Shown here one piece after another: positions 52,204 through 61,135 of a stretch of DNA of 64,000 nt. The stretch comes from Effrenium voratum (taxonomy: Eukaryota > Sar > Dinophyceae > Suessiales > Symbiodiniaceae). The DNA lies in contig CAUJNA010003295.1 in assembly GCA_963377175.1 (NCBI GenBank), positions 191,501 through 255,500 of the forward strand. The letters run 5' to 3'. Within the stretch, counting starts at the first letter, position 1; each line of letters begins with the position of its first letter. Position numbers and translations under genes: made by a program. The notes beneath the pieces were generated by a model. It was given only the letters and a program-made list of their open reading frames with translations. It was not told the origin of the DNA and did no database searches.

Positions 52204-53227
52204 TCATCTTGTTGTGACTTTTCGGTTCGATGGTGAGGAAGAGCGTGATCTGGCCGTCCTCACCAACATTGTTGGGACCCACTGCAGCAACCTTCGCGGC
52301 GCGGCCTTTCGGCCGGCTTTCTTGGCTAGGCTAGGGGGCAAGTCGATGGAGATTACCTGATCCTCATCATCCGAAGAAGACCATTCAACCACATCATCAT
52401 GACCGCTGACAGTTGCCGCGTGGATGTCGGGCTGCATCATGTGGAGAACTTTTGCTTCTTCTTTTACTGTGTCGAGAGGGAACAAAGGGTTTGCCTCCTT
52501 CTCGGCCTCAAGGAAAACCTCGCGCTTCGGCACCTGCGCAGCGATCTTGTTGACCGCCTCCATCTCCTTCTCACGGGCCTCATTGTCAAACGGGTCCTCT
52601 GGATTCTTTGCAGTTGCCCCGCCAGTTTCCTGGGGTGATGCGCCATAGATCGGGATCGAAGTGTCGATGTTCAAGTACTCCCTCTCCAGGCGAAACCAGT
52701 TCATCGCACAATCGAACCTCGTAATCTGGCCGATTGAATACCCCCAATTTGGCCGCCACAACAAAATAGTTGATATAGTGCTTGCGGTTGCGCTCGTTAT
52801 CGTCAGTGTGGTTATCCCGGTTATCCCAGCAGATCGGTGGAGAAGCCGGGAATGTCCGTCCATCTGTACCTTGTACGACTCACTCAACCCATAGGTCTTG
52901 AAGTCTCTCGGCACGATCGAGACAACCTGGATGACATCACTCCTGAACGCAATGTGGCGGAGCCGGTCTCGAACCGTCATAACGTCCTTCGCGTTCCGCT
53001 CGATGATGTCCATTGCCGCTTTCCGCTTCGCCTCGGAATCCGTGGCCCAGCCCGCTAGGGCGGCGGGGTTGTCGATGTAACCGTTACGACCGACAACGTC
53101 GTTTCCGGACCACAAAGCAACAATGACATAGGGTCTGGGCTCAGGCCTTTCGGCGAGCTTCAACATGGCTCGCTCGGCAGCGTCAAGTGACTCAGATAGG
53201 CCCCTTCCCCACGTCGTCTCCGACCAA
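52204..53227 (-). pseudogene. SGNH-hydrolase-like domain plus acidic linker
   Basis: The open frame runs upstream of its ATG (53166) to about 53225, close to the element boundary at 53234. Residues 10-30 read PRPYVIVALWSGNDVVG, resembling block III (GxND) of SGNH hydrolases; a Ser-containing TTWGRGLSES stretch upstream may correspond to block I, but the usual GDS is not clear. VVSIVPRDFKTYG follows. The C-terminal third is acidic and Lys-rich (EAEKEANPLFPLDTVKEE; SSSDDEDQVISIDL) and leads towards the KptA-like part. It probably represents the N-terminal region of one long composite ORF broken by small indels. Its first part may be truncated by the inserted element. Confidence 0.5.
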
Positions 53228-53233
53228 ACCTCA

Positions 53234-53250
53234 CCCTAAGTCTGCAAAAG
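53234..53250. repeat. Left 17-bp inverted end
   Basis: Exact inverted match to 61119-61135. The block just inside (about 53255-53390) is rich in TAAATTTACTAGTAAA-type sequence. Confidence 0.75.
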
Positions 53251-53400
53251 AAGTTAAATTTAGTATGGCAGCGATTTACTCTAAAATTTACTATTTACTA
53301 ATCTCATTTTACTAGGCCAAGTAAAGTAAATTTACTAGTAAATACATTTAGTAGTAAATGTAAATTTCATTACTAAAAAAAAAGCAGTATTTTTCAGTAT
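53251..53400. repeat. Left subterminal TAAATTTACTA repeats
   Basis: Several overlapping copies of TTTACTA/TAGTAAA in both orientations, matching the composition of the right subterminal block (61030-61118). Confidence 0.6.
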
Positions 53401-54104
53401 TTTTTCTGGTATATTTCGTGAGCTGCCTCGAACGCATTTTTCCTGAGTCCAAACATTTTTCTTAGCATTGAGTAGTGGGAACATGTTTCTGAACAATGTG
53501 TTTTACTTGAGACATGGTCTTGCCTCCCTCGAGCTCCCCATGAATCGTTTGATTTACGTGCGCATGTCGCGGCTTCGAAGGCTGTGCGCTTACATCCTGT
53601 GATTGCAGTTTTCTTGGCTAGCACACAGCTTGTGGTATCATGAGCGGCTGGATATTTGCGGCCTGGGCGGTTGGGATAGACACCGACAGCCTGGGAGGAC
53701 GTTGATCCTGGGCCAGTGTCAGCGCTTTTGCGGGATATTACGTTTGCGCTGCGAGTTGAGTCGATTTATCATTTTCACGTGATCGCGATGGAGTTCAGAA
53801 GCAATTCTGTCGTGGCAGTTTTGGTATTCGATGTAAATATGGAAGAGAAGCAGGTCTTTGCGTTTTTTCGCTGCAACGGGCGATGAGGCTGTGCAATGCG
53901 AGAAAAAAGAAACAAAGGCGCGGGGGCCATGTTTGCTTACTTGTGTGACAAGAAACGCTGATTGTTTTGCCGGTCTGCGTGGGCAATGGTTATGGGCCCA
54001 GTGTCTCAGCTTACTTGTGAGCTCACTTACTTTTGCAAGAAAGATATTGTGCAACGCGGGGACTTTTGTGAAGTGGATACTTGTGACGTTTGCGATGGAT
54101 GTGG

Positions 54105-54265
54105 AGCTTTTACTTGTGAAGCAGCCGCCCATTTTTTACTTGTGAAGCAACCGCCTCGCTGTTACTTGTGAAGCAACCGCCTCGCTTTTACTTGTGAAGC
54201 AGCCGCCCATTTTTTACTTGTGAAGCAGCCGCCTCTCTTTTACTTGTGAAGCAGCCGCCTCGCTT
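54105..54265. repeat. TTACTTGTGAAGCAGCCGCC tandem units
   Basis: Six consecutive 26- to 29-bp units, each beginning TTTACTTGTGAAGCA[G/A]CCGCC. They are a local amplification of the element-wide TTACTTGTG motif. Confidence 0.85.
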
Positions 54266-54941
54266 GCCAACCCCTTCGATCGTGACACCGGTGTTGCTTG
54301 CACAATGTTTGCCTGACGTTTTACTTGCGAGCGGTCTGGTGACTTGGCCATGACCACTATTAGACTATAGGGCCCCACAGAAAGCGAAAGTTACTTGTAA
54401 ATGGACGCTTACTTGTGTGGATTGTGCGCTTTACTTGTGTGCGTTGTGCGAAGATTTCCACATCCGCGCCGGCCTTGTTTGCACAAAATGCATCTAGAGA
54501 GGGCGTGCAGCTAAGCCACAGACACAGGTAAACTATAGCGTCAAGAAACCCAATACCCGGTAAACCTATCAATCCCAGGCACAGGTAAACCATTGTCCAG
54601 GCATCCAACTCCATTTCAGCCAATCACAGGCAACCCAATCTCAAGTAAACCAAACTCACAAACTCCAAACCCAGTGCAACCAAGAAGAAGCATGTACAAG
54701 GAATCTAACCAATTGCCTGAAATCTAATCCCAGACTGTGAGAATCCGCAAGTAAAGGAAGAGCAAGCAAACCAACCAGAAGAACTCTTATCTCAGGTAAA
54801 CACGTGGCAGCTGCATCCACCTCAAGTACACCACAACCTCAACAAACCAGTTCCACCACATGACAAGCAACCCACAATCCGCCAACTGACCCACCCATTA
54901 GTACAGCACAACCTAAGCTGCCGATCAGGTCACGTGTCAAC

Positions 54942-55139
54942 ATGGCTTCCGATGACCGCTTCAGGCTCTACGTCCGGAACGTGCGGAACTCGTTGGGGAA
55001 GTGGACCATCCGGGCGGCGCTGGAGAGCATGGGCTGCTACAACCTGGTGACCATCCAGACGTGCAGGAGGCGCTGGAGCGACAGCCGCAGCGAGGGGGAG
55101 CACATGAGCATGTTTCTCTCCTTCGGGGATGCGCCTTGG
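54942..55139 (+). CDS. Gene A exon 1: RRM-like domain
   Basis: 66 codons from ATG 54942 to a Trp. FRLYVRNVRNSLGKWTIRAA looks like the first strand and helix of an RNA-recognition motif, and EGEHMSMFLSFGD like its third strand. The minus-strand paralogue at 59863-59666 matches closely over exactly the same 66 codons (FRLYVRNIRNSLDKWEIRNA; EGEHMSVFLSYTD), and similarity ends at the same Trp, implying an exon end there. No GT, GC or GA donor lies exactly at that point in either copy, so the true boundary is uncertain. The gene would encode an SR-type RNA-binding protein together with exons 2 and 3. Confidence 0.6.
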
Positions 55140-55356
55140 CAGAAGTGTTTGTCGCTGACGGGGTTCGCGTTTGCAGATTGGTGTTCACCAGGCATGCGTT
55201 TTGACGCACATTGAAACGTAAATGCCTTTTTTAAAGCAAGAACTCTCGTAATTCGAGGTGTTTTTACTTGCGATTACTTGCGACTTACGTGGTGATAGAC
55301 TTTTTCTTGAGAAACTTGATGGACTCGGCATTGAAAATCATTTGAATTCTTTGCAG

Positions 55357-55599
55357 GAGCAGAGCATGAACGATGGCATCTCCTGCATTTGCGCGAATCC
55401 GCATCAGGAGCAACTTAGCAGCAGTGGCCGGCCGTTGGAGCCGTCGATAGCGCTGCCTGGACGAGATGTGGCGCCTTTACCTGTGCCGCTGGCACCCTCT
55501 GCCTTACCTGCGCCCTTGCCACCGCCAGCACCACCGACTCACGGTGTCACTGGTGCTACGACCAAGTGGGCGCCGCCCAAGGTGTCGTGCCAGCAACAA
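55357..55599 (+). CDS. Gene A exon 2
   Basis: 81 codons between a TTTGCAG acceptor (ends 55356) and a CAA|GTGTGT donor (55600), both in phase 0. The start EQSMNDGISCICANPHQEQL continues the RRM-like domain and aligns with MNDAISCIMANPNHPVL in the minus-strand paralogue; SSSGRPLEPSIA is likewise shared (SSSGNPLQPSIA). The second half is a Pro/Ala-rich linker ending TTKWAPPKVSCQQ. Conservation between the paralogues over the linker ends (TTKWAPP / TTKHAPP) supports the exon extent. Confidence 0.6.
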
Positions 55600-55794
55600 G
55601 TGTGTTCTTATCATTGTTCAACCCAAACAACAGTTGCCACTGATGGGACAGGAAGGCTTTTTCTGGGCAATTGCGATCTGCTTACTCTGAGATAGTGCTT
55701 GTCTTTTTTTCGCGACCAACACTTGAGTGTGACAGGTTCTCACTTTACCTGTGCTACTTCAGCAGCATTACTTGCGGCGAGCCTGTCAACTGAG

Positions 55795-56430
55795 GCACCT
55801 CTTTGGGCTGGGCCGCTGCCGCCTCCTCCGCCCCCTCGGGGGCATTTGCTTGGCGCGGCTGATGGCGATGGCGAGGAGGACAGCTTGGAGGACGAAGAGA
55901 TTGGCCGCGCTCTTCAAGATGCTCTTGGCGGGCATGATGGCTACGCGAGCCCTGTGAGCTCAAATGTGAGCGAGGAGACGGACTCTGAGATGGAGTCGGT
56001 GGTGGTGGATGAGGAGAAGGAACAGGAGGTTGATGAGGAGGAGTCGGTGGCGGTGGATGAGGAGAAGGGAACGGAGGTTGATGAGGAGAAGGATGAACAG
56101 CAGGTGGTGGATGAGGAGAAGGAACAGGAGGTTGATCCGGAGAAGGATGAACAGGTGGTGGATGAGGAGACGAAGCAGGAGGATCAGGTGGTCGATCAGG
56201 AGAAGGAGAAGGTTGATGAGGAGAAGGAGGAGGGTGCGGGCAGCGGCGTGAGTCGCCAGCCAGTGCTCCAGCCCGTTTGCATCGTTCGCGGTCACTCCGA
56301 AGGCGGCGCCGCTCGGGGACGCCTAGGAGCCGGAGCCGAAGAAGGCGGAGGCGACGAAGCTCATCCCGGGATAGTGGGATCACCTTTCTTCTGGGCGAGC
56401 TCGGCAGACAGATGCTCCGCGCCAGACGCT
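55795..56430 (+). CDS. Gene A exon 3: acidic repeats and RS tail (frame change)
   Basis: A phase-0 acceptor CAACTGAG ends at 55794. The frame then encodes PPPPPPRGH, an acidic stretch and a long run of VDEEKEQEVDEEK-type repeats. From about 56215 a different frame becomes coding-like: RSRSLRRRRRSG, SRSRRRRRRRSSSRDSG and LGELGRQMLRARR ending at a TGA near 56430. This matches the end of the minus-strand paralogue (RSGSRSRSPRRRR ... IGSLEKLARRRRR) in order and spacing. So the RS domain is present but out of frame with the acidic repeats, by an indel in the repeat region or an unrecognised small intron. Confidence 0.55.
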
Positions 56431-56445
56431 GACAAAGAGCGAGAG

Positions 56446-56600
56446 ATGAGAGCATGAGAAGAGTCCACTTGAGAGCCGGTTACTTGTGATGAGAGCACGA
56501 GAGATGAGAGCATGAGAAGAGTCCGATTGCTTGTGATGAGAGCACGAGAGATGAGAGCATGAGAAAAGTCCACTTGAGAGCCGATTACTTGTGATGAGTG
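56446..56600. repeat. GATGAGAGCA tandem repeats after gene A
   Basis: Two to three ~65-bp units with GATGAGAGCATGAGAAGAGTCC and TTACTTGTGATGAG stretches. Confidence 0.7.
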
Positions 56601-56934
56601 TCTGCTGATTAATTGAAATTCTCCTTCTCAAAGTACATGAAAAACTACGCCCACAAACGTCCACCAAAGGCGACTGGGAGGACGTTTCAACTTGAAGCCC
56701 AAAGGCTCTCACAAAAGTCACGCAACCACTCAACAGTTGAGCCATTTTTTTGTGACTAGTCGAGGCCACTTATACTTTTTTTGCACATTTCCAGCTCCTG
56801 ACCACTGAGCCCCTCCTTGTCACTTGGGGAATTGTGCTACAACGCGCCAGCATTTTTGGGCAGTTCCCTCATGCAGAATCGCAGTTCGTTGGGCAAACCA
56901 CCTAAAATTAATGATGTGCGGGGTGCCCAATGGT

Positions 56935-57170
56935 GATGCAATGCTGGTACATTGTTGGTGCAATGTTGGTGCAATGTTGGTGCAATGTTGGTGCAATGTT
57001 GGTGCAGTTTTTATAACTGCACCAAAACTGCACCAACATTGCACCAAAATGGTGCAGTTTTGGTGCAGTTTCAAAAACTGCACCAACATTGCACCAACAT
57101 TGCACCAACATTGCACCAACATTGCACCAGCATTGCACCACCATTGCATCACCATTGCACCACCATTGTC
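56935..57170. repeat. Central palindromic array (TTGGTGCAATG / CATTGCACCAA)
   Basis: Direct 11-bp TTGGTGCAATG units (56940-57006) face inverted CATTGCACCAA units (57078-57150); the ~70 bp between holds smaller inverted repeats of TGCAGTTTT type. The whole could fold into a ~100-bp stem. It lies near the middle of the 53.2-61.1 kb element (midpoint ~57185), between the convergent genes. Confidence 0.85.
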
Positions 57171-57554
57171 AACATGCCTGCCTCAAATATTTGGTCAGAC
57201 AAGGCTCATCTCAGCCATGTGCTTCAGCAATTCCTGGAACTCACAGCAATGCCAGTATTAAGGTGCTAGGAGTCCGGCTAGCTGCAGCCTGTGCGAACGC
57301 ATGAAAGGTTTGCCCAATTGCTGTTCGAAATCTATGTTGGCCTCCTAAGCTCACACTGCTTTCCAGTACCCAGCATTCTCAAACCAAGGTGTGTGCTACT
57401 TGTTTAAAAGCCACAGCCCATGTTTTTCAGCTTCTGCAGCCTGCAAACCTTGTTCTCAAGTAAATATTTCAGGAAAGTGCATGCCGGGCTTTCTCCGCAT
57501 GTTCATCGCTTCCACGGTTTGAGCAGGTGAGTCACGCTCTGACCAAAACATACG

Positions 57555-58195
57555 GCTAACATTTGCACGGATCACAAGTAACATTTGCACAGGTCACAAG
57601 TAACATTGGCACAGGTCACAAGTAACATTTGCACAGGTCACAAGTAACATTTGCACAGGTCACAAGTAACATTTGCACAGGTCACAAGTAACCTTTGCAC
57701 AGGTCACAAGTAACATTTGCACAGGTCACAAGTAACATTGATCACAGGTCACAAGTAACATTTGCACAGGTCATAAGAAACAATTGCACAGGTCACAGGT
57801 ATAACATTTGCACAGGTCACAAGTAACATTTGCACAGGTCACAAGTAACATTTGCACAGGTCACAAGTAACCTTTGCACAGGTCACAAGTAACATTTGCA
57901 CAGGTCACAAGTAACATTTGCACAGGTCACAAGTAACATTTGCACAGGTCACAAGTAACATTTGCACAGGTCACAAGTAACATTTGCACAGGTCATAAGA
58001 AACAATTGCACAGGTCACAAGTAACATTTGCACAGGTCACAAGTAACATTTGCACAGGTCACAAGTAACATTTGCACAGGTCACAAGTAACTCTTGCACA
58101 GGTCACAAGTAACATTTGCACAGGTCACAAGTAACATTTGCACAGGTCATAAGAAACAATTGCACAGGTCACAAGTAACATTTGCACAGCTCACA
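57555..58195. repeat. 22-bp satellite containing the CACAAGTAA motif
   Basis: About 28 tandem units with core CACAAGTAACATTTGCAC followed by AGGT, some with ATAAGAAACAATT variants. Each unit carries the reverse complement of TTACTTGTG. Confidence 0.95.
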
Positions 58196-58643
58196 GCAAA
58201 GCACCCCAGTCACAAGTAAACTACCGGCTGGTCCACCAGTCTCAAAGAAGCTTTATGTTCTGGCCCTGGGATGGTTCCATTTGGAGACTGCGTGTTGGCA
58301 CTGGGTAGTTCACTCATCATGGTTTACTTGCGGCACTTAACATTTGATTTGCAACGCCCTTAAAGACAGATGTGTGGTTCATGCTCACTTCAATATGGAG
58401 TCCAGCATCATGGTCACAGTAATTCTTGTGGATGCGTGTCGCAAGTAATCTCTTTACATGTGAAACCAGTAGATCACAAGTAAAGGTTTCACAAGTGGAC
58501 ATGTGTACAGCTACATTGTTGCTCAAGTTGGGGTTGCAACTCAAAGATTGATCGATCATGATAGGTGTCTTCCCAGGTAACGACTTCACACGTAAAACAA
58601 AGGAGCCGCCTTCACACGTAAAACAAAGGAGCCGCCATGGTAT

Positions 58644-59075
58644 TTATCTCCTGCGCCTTCGTGCCAACTTCTCCAAAGATCCAATCAGCTCGTCCAGGTC
58701 ACAGCTGCTGCTGCTTGTAGATCTGCGCCTCCTCCTCCTCCTAGGTGAGCGGCTCCTTGAACCTGACCTCCTCCTTGACTTGCTTGACTTGCTTGACTTG
58801 CTCGAAGTTGAGTGATTGCTCGTAGGTGAACACACATCCTGATAATCGTCGTACTCCGCGACCTTATCCTCTTCGGCCTCTTCCTTGGTCTCCGACTCCA
58901 AAAGGTGCTGCTGCAGATTCTCATCATCGTACTCCGACTCCACATCTTCAACGACCTGATAAGGATCATCTGTAGCCGCTACCCCAAAATGCGGGTCTCT
59001 GGGCGGGGGAGGCGGAGGCTGTGGAAACGTCCACGGCGGAGGTGGCGGGACAGGTGGTGGCCTGGGTTTCCCAGG
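58644..59075 (-). CDS. Gene B exon 3: proline/acidic region and RS domain
   Basis: The minus frame reads Pro-rich (PPPVPPPPPWTFPQPPPPPPR), then acidic (DVESEYDDENLQQHL; KEEAEEDKVAEYDD), then Ser-rich and finally a clear RS domain (SRRRSGSRSRSPRRRRRRR, S-rich, then DLDELIGSLEKLARRRRR) before the stop at 58644. RS domains of this kind mediate contacts among splicing factors. The exon start is uncertain: an AG lies near 59067, but its phase does not fit perfectly. It pairs with gene A's third exon by order of segments, though gene A has a larger acidic repeat. Confidence 0.6.
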   Translation of the reverse strand, partial: PGKPRPPPVPPPPPWTFPQPPPPPPRDPHFGVAATDDPYQVVEDVESEYDDENLQQHLLESETKEEAEEDKVAEYDDYQDVCSPTSNHSTSSKSSKSSKSRRRSGSRSRSPRRRRRRRSTSSSSCDLDELIGSLEKLARRRRR

Positions 59076-59301
59076 TAAGTTGGTCAGGCGCATAAAAAAA
59101 CGCAAGTAATCTTGTCTGATCTTCGCTTCGTCCGTCGTTGCAACACGCGAGCACAGGTAAGTTAGTGGAATACGTTTGAAACAACTGTTCAAACCCACAA
59201 AGGTCCACAAGTAAAAGTAGTCGAAGTAAGGTGCCTCCTTTCAAAACCCAAGTAAGCTGTGGTTTCTCCGCAACGACAGTGACCTAAGCAATCCACATGA
59301 C

Positions 59302-59502
59302 CTGCAGTCGTGGTGCCGGTGGCGCCGGCGGCGCATGCTTGGTTGTCGCAGCCCAAGACCCCGGTCTGTACGCTGGCCTAGATGCTGATGCCGATGATGG
59401 CGGCCTAGCGATGCTGGGCTGCAGTGGGTTGCCGCTGCTGGACAGCACCGGGTGGTTGGGGTTGGCCATGATGCAGCTGATCGCGTCGTTCATCGCAGTC
59501 TC
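59302..59502 (-). CDS. Gene B exon 2
   Basis: 67 codons between a CAACTGAG acceptor (just above 59502) and a CTGCAG|GTCATG donor (just below 59302), both phase 0. It aligns with gene A exon 2 over MNDAISCIMANPNHPVLSSS and the NPLQPSIA that follows, then a shorter linker ending TTKHAPPAPPAPRLQ. The canonical GT donor and the length (a multiple of three) support a real, intact exon. Confidence 0.6.
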
Positions 59503-59665
59503 CTCAGTTGCAACCCCAAGGATTCCCGCACAAAGCAAATCACGTGACTAGTGTTGTATGCCTTTCCACTCCCACTCCACTCCACACACATCGTAATTGA
59601 TGGGTAGAGCACAAGCTTAAAAAAAGGGAACCGATGCATAAACAAAACATCATACAATGTGTGAG

Positions 59666-59863
59666 CCATGGACCATCTGTGTATGATAAGAACACGCTCA
59701 TATGTTCTCCTTCTGAACGATGGTCATCGTGCCTTCTGCGGCAAACCTGAACTTGCGTCAAACCATAAACTCCTATGGCATGAAGGGCATTCCGGATCTC
59801 CCATTTGTCCAGGCTGTTTCGGATGTTGCGCACGTACAGCCTGAACTGAAGTGAAACATCCAT
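59666..59863 (-). CDS. Gene B exon 1: RRM-like domain
   Basis: 66 codons from the ATG at 59861-59863 to the Trp shared with gene A exon 1. LQFRLYVRNIRNSLDKWEIR and the GEHMSVFLSYTDGPW end mirror the gene A copy, with differences spread along the domain, so the two are diverged paralogues and not a recent duplication. This copy has all three exons free of obvious lesions, so it is the better candidate for an active gene. Protein role inferred: RNA binding through the RRM-like fold, with an RS tail for splicing-factor contacts. Confidence 0.6.
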
Positions 59864-61029
59864 GGCAGGGCAGGGTTGGTGCGAATCGAGATGCCGTTTT
59901 TCATGTGTCTCATGTAATCGATACTGAAATGCGTTTTCTCAGCTGAAATGTTAATGGATGCCAAAGCAAAGCACCAAGCAAGCTGGCTTACCTGTGCCTG
60001 TGTGGCATTGCTTTGCATGCTACCCTGGCTACCCTACGCTCTCGTTTGGAAGTTGCCAACGTGTCTGAGCCTTACCCAAGTAATCTTGAGCTTGCCATGC
60101 GCCACATGCGTCCCACAAGTAGATTCAGTCGCTCACAAGTAAAGAGGGTTGCGCGCCAGCGCACTTCAATCACATGTCTCCCACAGGACAGGCAACCAGA
60201 AGCGTACAAAAAACCAAAGATGAATATGCCGACAAGTCTTCGGATCGCAAGTAAGTGCACCAGCTCAAAAGTGTATCTGTGATACGTGAAGTCGATCGTA
60301 AAAGGAGGAGATGTCATCTCAGGTCACATGAAAGTAAAATCTGTGACATGGGAACGGGAGCGCAAGTAAATCTGTGACGTGGGATTCGCATGTAAAAGCG
60401 CAAGAAGTCCTCAAGAGTCACAAGTACGGCAGCGCAAGCTGCGCTGTCAGTTGCAGGAGTACTACGAGACCTCTGGCAAGAAAATGCATTTGTTGCTTGC
60501 ATTCCCTGTGGTTGGCAAGGTACATTCACCCAAACATCGTTTGGTGTTACAAGGGCGAGGCGACAATGCAGCGGCTCCAGAAGCTGCGGAATGAAAACGA
60601 AGCCCCAGTTTCACCGAGAGAACGGCTGGCGCCGGCGCTTCGAGGGAACACCGCGTGAGTTGCAAGGATTTCGTTGCTTGAGAATTGAACGGGCTGCTTC
60701 GCGAAACAAATGACAAATTACTTGCGGGGCAACCTCCGTGTGTGACAAATTACTTGTGGGGCAACCTCCGTATGACTTGCGCTTGCCGGTGCCTTATGGG
60801 TTTTACACAGATTTTTTTACTTGTGACATGTGCAGTGTAGGTTAGACTTGCAGATATTGGTGCTTGTGCTTGCAAAGCAGGAGGCCCGACTCAGGACCAT
60901 CAAGCGTGCTCGTTCTTACTTGTGAAATGGGAAGCTGAGCTTTTTTTGCCGTTGACATGCATGTTCCCATGCACTCCCTCCATTGGTTTCTTCTTATTTT
61001 GGGGCGTTCTGGCTGTGTTTTTCTGACCC

Positions 61030-61118
61030 CGTGCAAATTTACTAATTTTGCAAAAATAGTAAATTTTACTAGTAAATTCTTCGATTTTAGTAAATTTACT
61101 AAAATAGTAAATTTACTA
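61030..61118. repeat. Right subterminal TAAATTTACTA repeats
   Basis: Overlapping TTTACTA/TAGTAAA copies just inside the right inverted end, mirroring 53251-53400. Confidence 0.6.
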
Positions 61119-61135
61119 CTTTTGCAGACTTAGGG
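61119..61135. repeat. Right 17-bp inverted end
   Basis: Exact inverted match to 53234-53250. Confidence 0.75.

Larger units (their letters stand above)
53234..61135. mobile_element. 7.9 kb element with inverted ends and convergent RRM/RS genes
   Basis: CCCTAAGTCTGCAAAAG (53234-53250) recurs inverted at 61119-61135. If the element proper starts at AGTCTGC, it is flanked by TA on both sides (53237-53238, 61131-61132) within a palindromic target CCCTAGGG. Just inside both ends are AT-rich blocks built of TAAATTTACTA-type repeats. The interior contains two paralogous gene sets pointing towards each other, a central hairpin array, a 22-bp satellite and dozens of TTACTTGTG motifs. It lies between two minus-strand retroelement-like blocks, consistent with insertion into them. 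No transposase was recognised, so it may be non-autonomous or of an unknown type. Confidence 0.6.

Noticed and set aside
55960..56295. Leu-rich minus-strand frame resembling a membrane protein
   Set aside because: Shadow of the acidic GAG/GAA repeat of gene A exon 3.
56820..57269. Cys/Trp/Gln-rich frames of 78-145 codons on both strands
   Set aside because: They translate the TTGGTGCAATG palindromic array.
57555..58195. Regular 22-bp repeats resembling a CRISPR array
   Set aside because: Units are head-to-tail without unique spacers, and the context is eukaryotic.
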